From NCBI RefSeq assembly GCF_900142525.1, contig NZ_FRBD01000001.1, forward strand, positions 186,001-250,000: a DNA stretch of 64,000 bases, read 5' to 3'. The DNA is from Xylanibacter ruminicola (lineage in GTDB: Bacteria > Bacteroidota > Bacteroidia > Bacteroidales > Bacteroidaceae). Below are positions 33,503 through 41,888 of the stretch, one piece after another. Within the stretch, counting starts at the first letter, position 1; each line of letters begins with the position of its first letter. The notes below the pieces were generated by a model, which saw only the letters and a list, made by a program, of their open reading frames with translations, was not told where the DNA came from and made no database searches. The position numbers and the translations under genes are program-made.

Positions 33503-36109
33503 CTAGAACGTTGCGCGAACCATGAATCTCACGCCATGCTTATGGGCAGTGGGCAACTCGTTATAGTTCAGGCGGCGTACATATTCCACATGCACAATCT
33601 TGAAGATGTTATGTATGCCCAGACTCAGCTCCATATAGGGACGCTTAGGATCCAGCACGTAGCTGCCTTCAGGGAAATACATCAGCATGGTATTGCCAGC
33701 ATTCTTCTCGAGGAACGGATTGTTCTTCTCCGACAGTTCTCCCCACAGAATACGGAAGCCAATCCACTCACGCCACTTCAATTTGCGTATCAGCGGTATG
33801 CGGTTCAGTATCTTTCCGTTCATATCCCAGTTCAACTGTCCTGACAGGAAGCGGTCGGTTGGGAATTCCATGTTGTTGATAGCCTCGAAGGTATAGTCCT
33901 GTACGATGTACGAGAGGTTAGTCTCAGGCATGATGAGCAATGGGAATGGCACTTTCTCCCACTCTATTCCGCCCTTGATGAGCCAGTCCATCTTTCCCCA
34001 CGACTTCAGCCAGAAGCGTTTGTAGACAGAAGCCTCAGTATAGTTATAGCTATACTGGCCACCCAGCACACCCTTCAATCCCAGGGTATGACTGACTGTG
34101 AGCACAGGTGCATCCAGATTGATAGGCAGACGGCGCTGCTTGGTGTTGATAAACGTCTCACCAGGTGCAAAGCGCAACTCAGCGCGCAACTCGGTTGTAC
34201 GAATCTTCTGACTCTGTACAGTGCTTGTGCCAGGCAGCTGCGGATGACTCCAGTTGCTCCACTTGCTCTTATCGCCATCCTCCGATAACTGGATGAAGTA
34301 CAGATCGCCGCAGGCCTCGTTCTCTTCAGTCTTCAGCTGCAAGGTGGTTCGGAAGCCCCAGTCTTCCTCGCGTTCAAAGGTCAGCGTCTGGCGATTGTAG
34401 AACATCATCTTGTCTACCTTGCTCCACTTGAAGGCTGTAAACACATTATCCTTATCGGTATGCAGGAACTTGTCGGATGGCGACATCACATCGTAGGTCG
34501 AAGATAAGGTCAGCGTGCGCTGCGGGAACTCGCGGGGCAGATACTCCTTCTTGTTGAACGACCAAATCAGGTCGCCCTTATAGTACCACTTCTTCGATCC
34601 CCATCCGCGGGCCACATAACCACGCATAAAGAAGTTCGAGTCGAGATTGGCCGTAGTCTGTGCCGAGAGTCGGGTACGTATGCCGTCGATCATATTCTTG
34701 GTTATCATGGTGTTGATAGGACCAATATCCACCTTGCTGGGATGCTCTTTGGTGCCCGTCTCCACAAAGTTCTCAACCAGCGCCTTCAGGCCGAAGATGA
34801 TATACTTAAAGCCCTTGATATTCTCGATATTGCTGATAAACGAGCCCATCTGACTCTCACCTTTGGTCAGCTCTACCTGGCGATACTGGTTCCAGAACTC
34901 ATCGCTACGCATCATGGCGTTCACATCCTTCACCTCCTTCTTCGTGCCCTTAAACAACTGCTTAGGCAGTTCGTCGAAGGCATAGTCGTTAATGCGGGTG
35001 TTACGTATCACGGCGAATTTCTGCAGGAAGCTGGCCAGCTTTATCTCCGTAAACATATCGTCGACGGTCAGCACCCAGTCGCCATCGGGCAACTGCGTAA
35101 ACTCCTGCACCACCTGCATATTCTCTACGAAGTTCACATCGCTCTTCTTGGGGATGGTCATCTCGCAGCGCTTTACCTGCCAACTCGAGTCGGCCAGGAT
35201 ATACAGGTCGCCACGGAATCCAAAGTCCTGCTGGTTGTTAGGCAGGAAGTGCAGATGGAAGCACTTATCCTTATCTACATACAGCGTGTCCTCGATATAA
35301 TAGCGATAAAACGAGATGGCATCCTTACCAATAGGCGACGTAAAGGGGTACTGCAGCATACGAATCTGGTCGTCGTATATGTTCACATCGGTAAACACAT
35401 CCTTGATCACCGTGTTCAGTATGTCGCCCGTCTGTATCAGGTCGTTGATACCTTGTGTATTGATACCCTTAATAATCGTCTTCTCGTCGTGTGGCTTCTT
35501 ACGATAGATTTTCTGCGAAACGGTCTCGTCGACACTGATAGGCAGTATCAGTTTGTTGTTATACGGACAAGCCTCAATCTGGTCGATCAGCCACTGCTTT
35601 TTCTTGTATTTGGGCGAGTCGAGCACCTCTGGATTAAAATCGTTCAGCGCCAGGGTTATCTTCTGATACTTGTTGTACTGATAGAAGTCGCGATTGTCCA
35701 AATCGGTCTTTTTCTTGGCAGCAACCACCTTTTTCATCATCTCTACAGCCGGATTGTTCTTACGACTATAGCGCTGACGCTTGGTCTTGATGGTCACCTC
35801 TTTCAGCATCTTTGTATCGTCCTTCAGACTGATCTTGATATTGTCCTTAATACCAGAGTTGATGGCCACCGTATGCGATACGTAGCCCACTGCTGTAAAT
35901 GTGAGCTGCCATCCGTTATGACGGGCGATAGAGAATTTTCCATCAATATCTGATGCCACACCTACGCCATGCCCCAAATATTGGGCACTGGCAAACGGGA
36001 TAGGCTCACCGGTCTTAGCATCTATAATCTGACCGGTAATCATGTGCTGTGCCCATACGCTCATGACCATCAGCATCATACTCATTAATATTGTTATCCT
36101 TCTATTCAT
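33503..36109 (-). CDS. DUF5686 outer-membrane protein with carboxypeptidase-regulatory-like domain
   Basis: An 868-residue protein with a signal peptide ending at VWAQ. It has a CarboxypepD_reg-like domain (GQIIDAKTGEPIPFASAQYL, then GVASDIDGKFSI), a central DUF5686 region and many alternating strands toward the C-terminus, which ends in aromatic F (HGVRFMVRATF). This suggests an outer-membrane beta-barrel. It resembles TonB-dependent transporters at the N-terminus only; no plug domain is seen. It is last in an operon with lipid- or head-group-type enzymes, whose start it overlaps by 8 bp. The function is unknown. Confidence 0.82.
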   Translation of the reverse strand: MNRRITILMSMMLMVMSVWAQHMITGQIIDAKTGEPIPFASAQYLGHGVGVASDIDGKFSIARHNGWQLTFTAVGYVSHTVAINSGIKDNIKISLKDDTKMLKEVTIKTKRQRYSRKNNPAVEMMKKVVAAKKKTDLDNRDFYQYNKYQKITLALNDFNPEVLDSPKYKKKQWLIDQIEACPYNNKLILPISVDETVSQKIYRKKPHDEKTIIKGINTQGINDLIQTGDILNTVIKDVFTDVNIYDDQIRMLQYPFTSPIGKDAISFYRYYIEDTLYVDKDKCFHLHFLPNNQQDFGFRGDLYILADSSWQVKRCEMTIPKKSDVNFVENMQVVQEFTQLPDGDWVLTVDDMFTEIKLASFLQKFAVIRNTRINDYAFDELPKQLFKGTKKEVKDVNAMMRSDEFWNQYRQVELTKGESQMGSFISNIENIKGFKYIIFGLKALVENFVETGTKEHPSKVDIGPINTMITKNMIDGIRTRLSAQTTANLDSNFFMRGYVARGWGSKKWYYKGDLIWSFNKKEYLPREFPQRTLTLSSTYDVMSPSDKFLHTDKDNVFTAFKWSKVDKMMFYNRQTLTFEREEDWGFRTTLQLKTEENEACGDLYFIQLSEDGDKSKWSNWSHPQLPGTSTVQSQKIRTTELRAELRFAPGETFINTKQRRLPINLDAPVLTVSHTLGLKGVLGGQYSYNYTEASVYKRFWLKSWGKMDWLIKGGIEWEKVPFPLLIMPETNLSYIVQDYTFEAINNMEFPTDRFLSGQLNWDMNGKILNRIPLIRKLKWREWIGFRILWGELSEKNNPFLEKNAGNTMLMYFPEGSYVLDPKRPYMELSLGIHNIFKIVHVEYVRRLNYNELPTAHKHGVRFMVRATF

Positions 36110-36806
36110 TTATCAATTGTTTAAGTGTTGTTATCACGCGCTCAGCGTTTGTTTCGTCTACAGGATCGTTAGTCCAGCCTTCGCCTTTAAACCATACCGT
36201 GTGGCAACCAGCCTTGCCGGCTGGAACGATGTCCTTATCCATGCTGTCGCCCACTACGATGACCTCGTCAGGCTGCATGTTCAGTGCCTCCACACCCAGC
36301 GTAAATATCTTAGGATCTGGTTTGCGAACACCCACCACGGCACTCTCTATGATGGTGTCGAAAATACCATCCAGCTTAAACTCCTTGAGCACTGTGGCTA
36401 TGTTGCCATAAAAGTTGCTCACCAGCACCATGGGGTACTGCTTTTTCAGCTCCAGCAGCACCTCACGACTGCGTGCCGTCTCTTCGCAAGTCAGCCGATA
36501 CAAATCATCAACCACAGCCTGCTGATACTCCATACTACTCAGCTCCTTACTTCTCAACTTCTTCTCTCCTTCAAGAAACTCCATCTGCAGACGAATTTTC
36601 TCTTCAAGTGTTCGCTTAAAAGTAAAATCGGGTTTGATAATCGGGTTCTTACCCAATGTACGCTCGCCATGCACGTATGCATCACGAAAGTCGGCCTCGC
36701 TCACGGGCACCTGTTGGCGCTCGTAGGCATGCCAAATCACCTTTCCCCAGTGCTGTCCACCAGTATCCAGCGTGCCGCCGTAGTCAAAAATATATCCTTT
36801 AATCAT
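36102..36806 (-). CDS. HAD-family phosphatase
   Basis: A 234-residue HAD hydrolase. Motif I is IFDYGGTLDT, with glycine at the usual second aspartate position (D-x-G in place of D-x-D), LVSNFYGN is motif II, VGVRKPDPKIF is motif III and VVGDSMDKDI is motif IV. The cap lies between motifs I and II. It overlaps the CDP-alcohol phosphotransferase by 4 bp and the DUF5686 gene by 8 bp. The context suggests it removes a phosphate in the product made by that operon. The altered second aspartate may affect catalysis or specificity. Confidence 0.83.
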   Translation of the reverse strand: MIKGYIFDYGGTLDTGGQHWGKVIWHAYERQQVPVSEADFRDAYVHGERTLGKNPIIKPDFTFKRTLEEKIRLQMEFLEGEKKLRSKELSSMEYQQAVVDDLYRLTCEETARSREVLLELKKQYPMVLVSNFYGNIATVLKEFKLDGIFDTIIESAVVGVRKPDPKIFTLGVEALNMQPDEVIVVGDSMDKDIVPAGKAGCHTVWFKGEGWTNDPVDETNAERVITTLKQLINE

Positions 36807-37702
36807 AGCGAGGCGCAGAGTTTTTCGTGAGTCTTATGCATATACATATACATAGCCTGGAACACCGTTATCTCTACCAGCGGATAAACCCAGGGACAAT
36901 CCAGCAGACAGGTCACGTAGATGGTGATGGCGCGGGTGTTAAACGTCAGCAGATTGGTGTACTTCATCAGCGGACGACTACCCTCCAGCAGCTTCTTTCG
37001 AATCTCCTCGCTAGGGTTCTGCTTCCAACGTACAAAGAAACTCTGGAACTGCGGTGTGCGCTGCTCCTGACTCTTACAGTAGTTGGCGTAGTTATAGTAG
37101 AAGGTGCGTGCCAGCAGGTCGCTCTTGGGCAGGGCCTCATAGGTGGCGCGCTGCTGCTTGTAGTTATCCAGTTCGCTACCCTCCTTACCCAACAGGAAGA
37201 ACAGGTGAATCTGGCGATAGTAATCGGCCAGCGAACTCTGCTTGGCGTGCAGACCGATACCGGCTATAGCACAGAGCACAAATGCCCAGAAGCTCCACTG
37301 ATAGTCGGTGCCTGGAATATTCTGATACCACAAGCGCGCAATGATAGCGATATAGATACTGGTAAACCACAGGTCGCCCGAGAATCCGTCGAGCATGCGG
37401 CCTATCAGGGTTTTCTTACCTGTGATACGCGCCATTTGTCCGTCGGTAGAGTCGCAGAAGTTTGCAAACATCAGCAGCAGCACGCCGCAGATGTTATGCA
37501 TCACATCGGTGTAGTGGAACATCCATCCTGCTCCTACACCCAAGAATATAGATACGATGGTGATGACGTTGGGGTGGATATCCAGTTTATTCCACAACAA
37601 TGCAAACACCAGTCCGATGGGACGGGTGAAATGCACATCCAACCACTCTTCAGTATCTTCCGACTTAAACGATAATTTCAATAATTCCTTAAATGTTGCC
37701 AT
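36803..37702 (-). CDS. CDP-alcohol phosphatidyltransferase-family membrane enzyme
   Basis: A 299-residue inner-membrane protein. The signature D-x2-D-G-x2-A-R-x8-G-x3-D-x3-D is complete: DSTDGQMARI begins it and GRMLDGFSGD ends it. Such enzymes transfer a phospho-alcohol from a CDP-alcohol to a hydroxyl acceptor. Several predicted helices flank the motif, and an amphipathic, charged insertion lies before the last helices. A nucleotidyltransferase two genes upstream could make the CDP-alcohol donor. The identity of the alcohol (inositol, glycerol, amino-alcohol) is not evident. Confidence 0.88.
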   Translation of the reverse strand: MATFKELLKLSFKSEDTEEWLDVHFTRPIGLVFALLWNKLDIHPNVITIVSIFLGVGAGWMFHYTDVMHNICGVLLLMFANFCDSTDGQMARITGKKTLIGRMLDGFSGDLWFTSIYIAIIARLWYQNIPGTDYQWSFWAFVLCAIAGIGLHAKQSSLADYYRQIHLFFLLGKEGSELDNYKQQRATYEALPKSDLLARTFYYNYANYCKSQEQRTPQFQSFFVRWKQNPSEEIRKKLLEGSRPLMKYTNLLTFNTRAITIYVTCLLDCPWVYPLVEITVFQAMYMYMHKTHEKLCASL

Positions 37703-37720
37703 ATATTTTTATTGTAATGT

Positions 37721-37775
37721 CCTTTTAACTTCCTTTTAACTTCCCTTTACCTTCCTTTTAACTTCCCTTTAACTT
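37721..37775. repeat. 11-bp tandem repeat, five units
   Basis: Five head-to-tail units of about CCTTTTAACTT (two at one position CCC) span the 3' end of the ATP-grasp gene. The stop codon (37758-37760) is inside the array and the last residues RKLKGS are repeat-derived or border it. Confidence 0.85.
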
Positions 37776-38555
37776 CCTTACATCTTCCATTCCTAAGGCA
37801 GCGATTGCGTCGGCTGCCTCTTCGCGACAGCGAGAGAATGAGGGCCAGTCATTAAAATCGATGATGCTGTAAGCACCTGTTTCATCCACGATGCAATCGC
37901 CACCATACACGCTGATGCCTACTGCCTTGGCCAACTGCTCTGTGCAGGCCTGTAACGCCTCAACCTCGAAGTGATAGTGACGTGCCGAGCCGTTGCGCTG
38001 TTCGTCGTCAAACTTCGTGTCGCCATCATCGGTTGGGTAGTAATAGCGAAAGAATCCTGTGCCAGCCACACCATAGAATTTCACCAGATCGCCAGGCACG
38101 TGGGCACTTACAGTATAGGCTGTAATGCCGCGCGCTTCAAACTCCTGTATCTTGGTCTGCAATTCGTTCTTGGTGGCAGCAAACTGAACGTCGCCTTTGC
38201 TCTGTGCAGCAGCATCGCCGCGCTTCAGCCAGTAGCCATGCACACCCTCGCGTGGTGGTATGGGCATGCCTATGCGGCGCATCATTTCCTCTAACTTGCA
38301 TCGAGCACAGTTGGCTATGCCTGTCGACGAATTGATGGCGTTCAGCGCCTTCAACTTGTCCAGCGTCTCAGGCAGTCGTCCCATCGTCATAATGCGGTCG
38401 TACTGCTCAGGAGCCTCCAGAGCCTCCTCGCTCACCATGTCTATCTGATGTCCAGCCGCCATGAGCCGTGCGCCTACTGCCTCCAGTATCGCCTTGTCCT
38501 TCTCAACCGAATTCGGCGAGAACTTCTCTGCCCGCTGCACCAATAATATCCTCAT
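37758..38555 (-). CDS. ATP-grasp-fold protein (RimK/ITPK-like)
   Basis: A protein of about 265 residues. The N-terminal part is a small alpha/beta domain. The ATP-grasp features are the YWLKRGDAAAQ strand, GDLVKFYGV, and a metal-binding end DCIVDETGAYSIIDFNDWPS similar to RimK and inositol-phosphate kinases. It may ligate or phosphorylate a small molecule; the family does not settle which. The ATG at 38555 is used because the longer frame overlaps the upstream gene. Its C-terminus is formed by an 11-bp tandem repeat. Neighbours suggest a head-group pathway. Confidence 0.7.
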   Translation of the reverse strand: MRILLVQRAEKFSPNSVEKDKAILEAVGARLMAAGHQIDMVSEEALEAPEQYDRIMTMGRLPETLDKLKALNAINSSTGIANCARCKLEEMMRRIGMPIPPREGVHGYWLKRGDAAAQSKGDVQFAATKNELQTKIQEFEARGITAYTVSAHVPGDLVKFYGVAGTGFFRYYYPTDDGDTKFDDEQRNGSARHYHFEVEALQACTEQLAKAVGISVYGGDCIVDETGAYSIIDFNDWPSFSRCREEAADAIAALGMEDVRKLKGS

Positions 38556-38568
38556 AACACTCACCTTC

Positions 38569-39279
38569 TCACTTTCCAAGAAAAGCCTCTGCTTTTTCAA
38601 TATCGCTTGCATGGTCGATGTCCAGCACCTTCGAGAAGTTGTAAGCCTTCAGCTTCAACCCGTCGCTCACCAATGCACGCTGGAAGTTGCGCATACGGCT
38701 GTCGCCACGTTCTATGCATCGGCTCAGGGTGTCGATACTCTTGGGCGTCAGTCCGTAGATACCGCCACTGATATACTTCGGATGATCGCAGGTGTCATAA
38801 AATCCAGTGATGTTCATATCGTCGTCAGTGCCTACATACAGTGGTTTCTCGTCGTCGATATAATCGGTTACGCCCATCAGTCCGTCGGCATAACCCGATT
38901 CAGCAAACTGCTGAAAAGTCTGAGCGTAGGTCTTAAACTCGTTTTCGCGGAAGATGGTGTCGACAGTAGTCAGCACAAAGGGTTCGTCCTTCAGCCATTT
39001 ACTCAGCTCCCACATGCTATGCATAGAGCTGGGGGTACTCTTCACCACATATTTCAGGGGCACACGTCCTGCCTCTGAAATTTCCTTCAGATGTTCGGCC
39101 ACAGCCGTCATCTGCTCATTACAAATCACACATATTTCGCTGGCATTGTTATCCATAAACACGCGTATCAGTCGGTCTATCAACATCTCACCACCCACCT
39201 TTACCAGTGGTTTGGGCGCCGCAACACCCTCTTGTACCAATCGCGATCCCTCGCCAGCAGCTATAATTGCATACTTCAT
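38569..39279 (-). CDS. Sugar-phosphate/alcohol-phosphate nucleotidyltransferase
   Basis: A 236-residue GT-A-like nucleotidyltransferase. AIIAAGEGSRL is the nucleotide loop, APKPLVKVGG carries the lysine, TTVDTIF has the first metal-binding aspartate, and VLDIDHASDIEKAE ends the domain. It resembles cytidylyltransferases such as inositol-1-phosphate cytidylyltransferase more than glucose-1-phosphate enzymes, though this is by eye. It is first in the operon with ATP-grasp, CDP-alcohol phosphotransferase and HAD genes and probably makes their CDP-activated alcohol. A -7 element lies at 39331-39338. Confidence 0.82.
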   Translation of the reverse strand: MKYAIIAAGEGSRLVQEGVAAPKPLVKVGGEMLIDRLIRVFMDNNASEICVICNEQMTAVAEHLKEISEAGRVPLKYVVKSTPSSMHSMWELSKWLKDEPFVLTTVDTIFRENEFKTYAQTFQQFAESGYADGLMGVTDYIDDEKPLYVGTDDDMNITGFYDTCDHPKYISGGIYGLTPKSIDTLSRCIERGDSRMRNFQRALVSDGLKLKAYNFSKVLDIDHASDIEKAEAFLGK

Positions 39280-39330
39280 CTTTAATCAAACTAAATCATA
39301 TTTCAGCATCTATTCCAAAGAAATGCGCTG

Positions 39331-39357
39331 CAAAGTTATGCATTTCTTACGAAATGC
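39331..39357 (-). promoter_or_regulatory. -7 element and adjacent inverted repeat before the nucleotidyltransferase gene
   Basis: TAACTTTG on the minus strand (39331-39338) is followed upstream by the inverted repeat GCATTTC-n4-GAAATGC (39340-39357), placed between -33 and -7. This looks like a repressor or activator site, but no regulator is assigned. The rest of the 39280-39612 interval is AT-rich and holds no gene I can support. Confidence 0.4.
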
Positions 39358-39593
39358 CGAAAACTATAGACACTTATTTAGGTTTTATTAGGAATATGCA
39401 TTGATAAATATCATTTAATTCGGTCTACGTTCATTTATTTACTTTTTATTAACATTCCACACCTACACGTCTGGCGTACCGGCAGACGGGCACAAATGTT
39501 AAAATCGAAAAATCATCAAAAATAAATGGGGAAAAGTATTGTTTTGTATTTGAATTATTCGTACGATTTGCATCGTCAAAATGAAAGAGCGCA

Positions 39594-39620
39594 GACAGTA
39601 GCAGCTCCACCACTACTGTC
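39594..39620 (-). terminator. Hairpin at the 3' end of the DUF2807 gene
   Basis: Arms GACAGTAG and CTACTGTC (39594-39601, 39613-39620) include the stop codon of the DUF2807 gene. On the minus strand they are followed by a moderately T-rich stretch. It is a weak candidate terminator. Confidence 0.4.
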
Positions 39621-40392
39621 CGACCTTCAAATCGTTGCTATTGATATCGCCAGAACCGCGCTTGCGCATGTCGAGACTACGCACCTGGCCCTTGAGAGTG
39701 ATATCGCCTGAACCAAGGAGCTCAGCATCAACGGCACCACAGCCACTGATAAACTCGATGTCGATATCGCCTGAGCCACGCAGCTGGAGCTGGGTACGAG
39801 CAGAGTTGATCTGACGGATGTCAAGGTCGCCTGAGCCGATGAGAGTAGCAGAGGTCTCACGAGTGTCGAGATGCTCGATATCAAGGTCGCCAGAGCCCAC
39901 AAGCTCAGCATCGCAACGGTCGCACACCACATCGGTGAAACGTACATCGCCTGAGCCCTTGAGACTGATATTGAGTACGTCGGTATCAACACGGCGCTCG
40001 CTGATAAAATCGCCAGAACCGTTGAGAGTTACGCCAATCAAATCGGGCGAAGAAACATAGACGGCAACGCCCTTATCGCCACGAGAGCTGATATTAACGA
40101 AACCTATCTTGTTCTTGTTGCGAATACGGAGTGTACCGTTATCAACTTCAGTCAGAATATTATTGATATACTCAGCGTTAGGACCTTTCACGCGGACAGA
40201 GAACGAATCAGACTGGAGATAATAGACGGTGGGCGAACCTATGACATCGACACGCTCGAAACCGCTGATGTTACGAGTTTGGGTTTCAAGAGTTGAATTA
40301 TCGGATGTAAAGTTGACCTTTAAGCCACTAGTACTGCAAGAGCAAAGGGCCATGGCCACAACGGCACACAACGGAAGAAAAAACTTATTCAT
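39613..40392 (-). CDS. DUF2807 (GIN-domain) lipoprotein with GSGD repeats
   Basis: A 259-residue lipoprotein with a signal peptide and a cysteine cluster (LCSCS) as lipobox. The domain is a DUF2807/head GIN type. Seven GSGD turns occur at a spacing near 22 residues in the second half (VGSGDLDIEH, IGSGDLDIRQ, RGSGDIDIE and others), which points to a regular beta-helix with a stacked turn. The function is unknown; such proteins are exposed at the envelope. The ATG at 40392 is preferred over 40401. It lies 84 bp downstream of a histidine kinase on the same strand. Confidence 0.8.
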   Translation of the reverse strand: MNKFFLPLCAVVAMALCSCSTSGLKVNFTSDNSTLETQTRNISGFERVDVIGSPTVYYLQSDSFSVRVKGPNAEYINNILTEVDNGTLRIRNKNKIGFVNISSRGDKGVAVYVSSPDLIGVTLNGSGDFISERRVDTDVLNISLKGSGDVRFTDVVCDRCDAELVGSGDLDIEHLDTRETSATLIGSGDLDIRQINSARTQLQLRGSGDIDIEFISGCGAVDAELLGSGDITLKGQVRSLDMRKRGSGDINSNDLKVGQ

Positions 40393-40476
40393 ACTAAACA
40401 TTACACTTTAAAAATTAAACATTTCTATCCGTTTGACGGGACGAAAGGCCAAGAAGTTGCAAACTGCTGAAAAAAA

Positions 40477-41727
40477 TCATCGCATGGGGATTTCGACCCA
40501 GAAACGCGAGCCCTCGCCAAGGATAGAATCAACGCCAATAGCACCACCCAGGCTCTCAGCATGACTCTTGGCCACAGAAAGACCAAGGCCAGTACCAGGG
40601 ACATACTCGTCGACCTTGAAGAAACGCTCGAAGATACGCTGCTGGTCGGCCTCGGAGATACCCTTACCAGTATCGAGCACCCACAGCATGAGCTTGTCGC
40701 CCTGTGGCAAATCGAAGCCTAAGGTGATAGAGCCATGATCGGTGAACTTGACGGCGTTCTGAACGAGGTTGCTGATAATCTCCTTGACCTTGCCAATATC
40801 GGTGGTAACCATCAGCTCTGTAATAGGGAACTGAGTGGCCAAGATAACTTGCGACGGATCGACCATACCTGAGAACGAGTCGACCACCTGACGAAGCACA
40901 GGCACAAGGTCGACCTGCTGCTTGACAAGGCTCTTGGCCTCGGCCTCAACCTTAGACATGCTAACCAGGCCGTCGATGATATTCAGCAACTTGTGATTGT
41001 TCTTCTGTATCTCGGCTATAATCTGATTACGATCGGCATCGTTGTCGATAACGGGCAGCAGATCAGAGAAGCCCACGATGGCATTAAGCGGCGTACGGAT
41101 TTCATGACCCATGTTGGCCAGGAAGGCAGTTTTAAGGCGATCGCTCTCTTCAGCCTTGTTACGGGCAGCAATCAGCGAAGCCTCCATCTCCTTCTGGGCA
41201 TCGATACGGATAGAGGTGCCTACGATACGCGAAGGATTACCCTCTTCATCACGGGCAGCGATGGTGCCAAAGCTCTCCTCCCAATAGGTCAACCCCGACT
41301 TACCAGTCATGACACGATAGACCTCATGATATGACAGGCTATTGCCATCGCAAATCTTTTCGAGCGCTGCACGCACACGCTGAGCATCGTTCTTTTCAAT
41401 GAGATCGAACAGCTGCTCGAGAGGAACCTCAGGAATAGCCACTAAATCGCCCTTATCCTCGCGAAAATCAGCATCGACAGCTATGCGGCGACTCTTACAG
41501 TCGATATGCCACGTACAGAGATGCATGGCCTTGAGCACAAAATCGTATTCTATGCTACTCTGCTTAACCTTATCAAGGTCAGTAAGTTCGCGCTTAAGAC
41601 GGCTGCCCATGCGCTGCTGGACTATCATCATGATGATAAGCACAAGGAGCGCCACGATGCCGGCAGCCCACAGCATCGGGACGAGATATGTATTCTCTGT
41701 TTGGGTATAGAGTAGCAAACTATACAT
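40477..41727 (-). CDS. Membrane-bound PAS sensor histidine kinase
   Basis: A 416-residue kinase with one N-terminal membrane helix (about 16-37). A PAS-like domain follows (70-185; the PAC end is GTIAARDEEGNPSRIVGTSI). The dimerisation domain carries H208 in NMGHEIRTPLN, and the ATPase domain has ISNLVQNAVKF, DTGKGIS and TGLGLSVAKS. There is little periplasmic sequence, so the PAS domain probably senses a cytoplasmic or redox signal. No response regulator is adjacent. The -7 element at 41748-41755 faces this gene. Confidence 0.9.
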   Translation of the reverse strand: MYSLLLYTQTENTYLVPMLWAAGIVALLVLIIMMIVQQRMGSRLKRELTDLDKVKQSSIEYDFVLKAMHLCTWHIDCKSRRIAVDADFREDKGDLVAIPEVPLEQLFDLIEKNDAQRVRAALEKICDGNSLSYHEVYRVMTGKSGLTYWEESFGTIAARDEEGNPSRIVGTSIRIDAQKEMEASLIAARNKAEESDRLKTAFLANMGHEIRTPLNAIVGFSDLLPVIDNDADRNQIIAEIQKNNHKLLNIIDGLVSMSKVEAEAKSLVKQQVDLVPVLRQVVDSFSGMVDPSQVILATQFPITELMVTTDIGKVKEIISNLVQNAVKFTDHGSITLGFDLPQGDKLMLWVLDTGKGISEADQQRIFERFFKVDEYVPGTGLGLSVAKSHAESLGGAIGVDSILGEGSRFWVEIPMR

Positions 41728-41747
41728 AGGTTCGTAATTTCAATGGG

Positions 41748-41755
41748 CAAAAGTA
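41748..41755 (-). promoter_or_regulatory. -7 element of the PAS kinase gene
   Basis: TACTTTTG on the minus strand, about 21 bp before the start codon; no TTG at the expected -33 position. Confidence 0.45.
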
Positions 41756-41860
41756 AGTATTTTATTTGGAAAAACCACATTTTTTGGTCGTTTTTTCATA
41801 AAAACAAAGTTTTTTTGTTAGATTAACAGTAAAAAAGAGTGTTTTTAAGTGGATTTACAT

Positions 41861-41868
41861 TAACTTTG
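41861..41868 (+). promoter_or_regulatory. -7 element of the rlmL-like operon
   Basis: TAACTTTG, 20 bp before the ATG of the methyltransferase gene, divergent from the PAS kinase promoter. The -33 half is not recognisable. Confidence 0.5.
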
Positions 41869-41888
41869 CACCCTGTAAACTAAATGTA

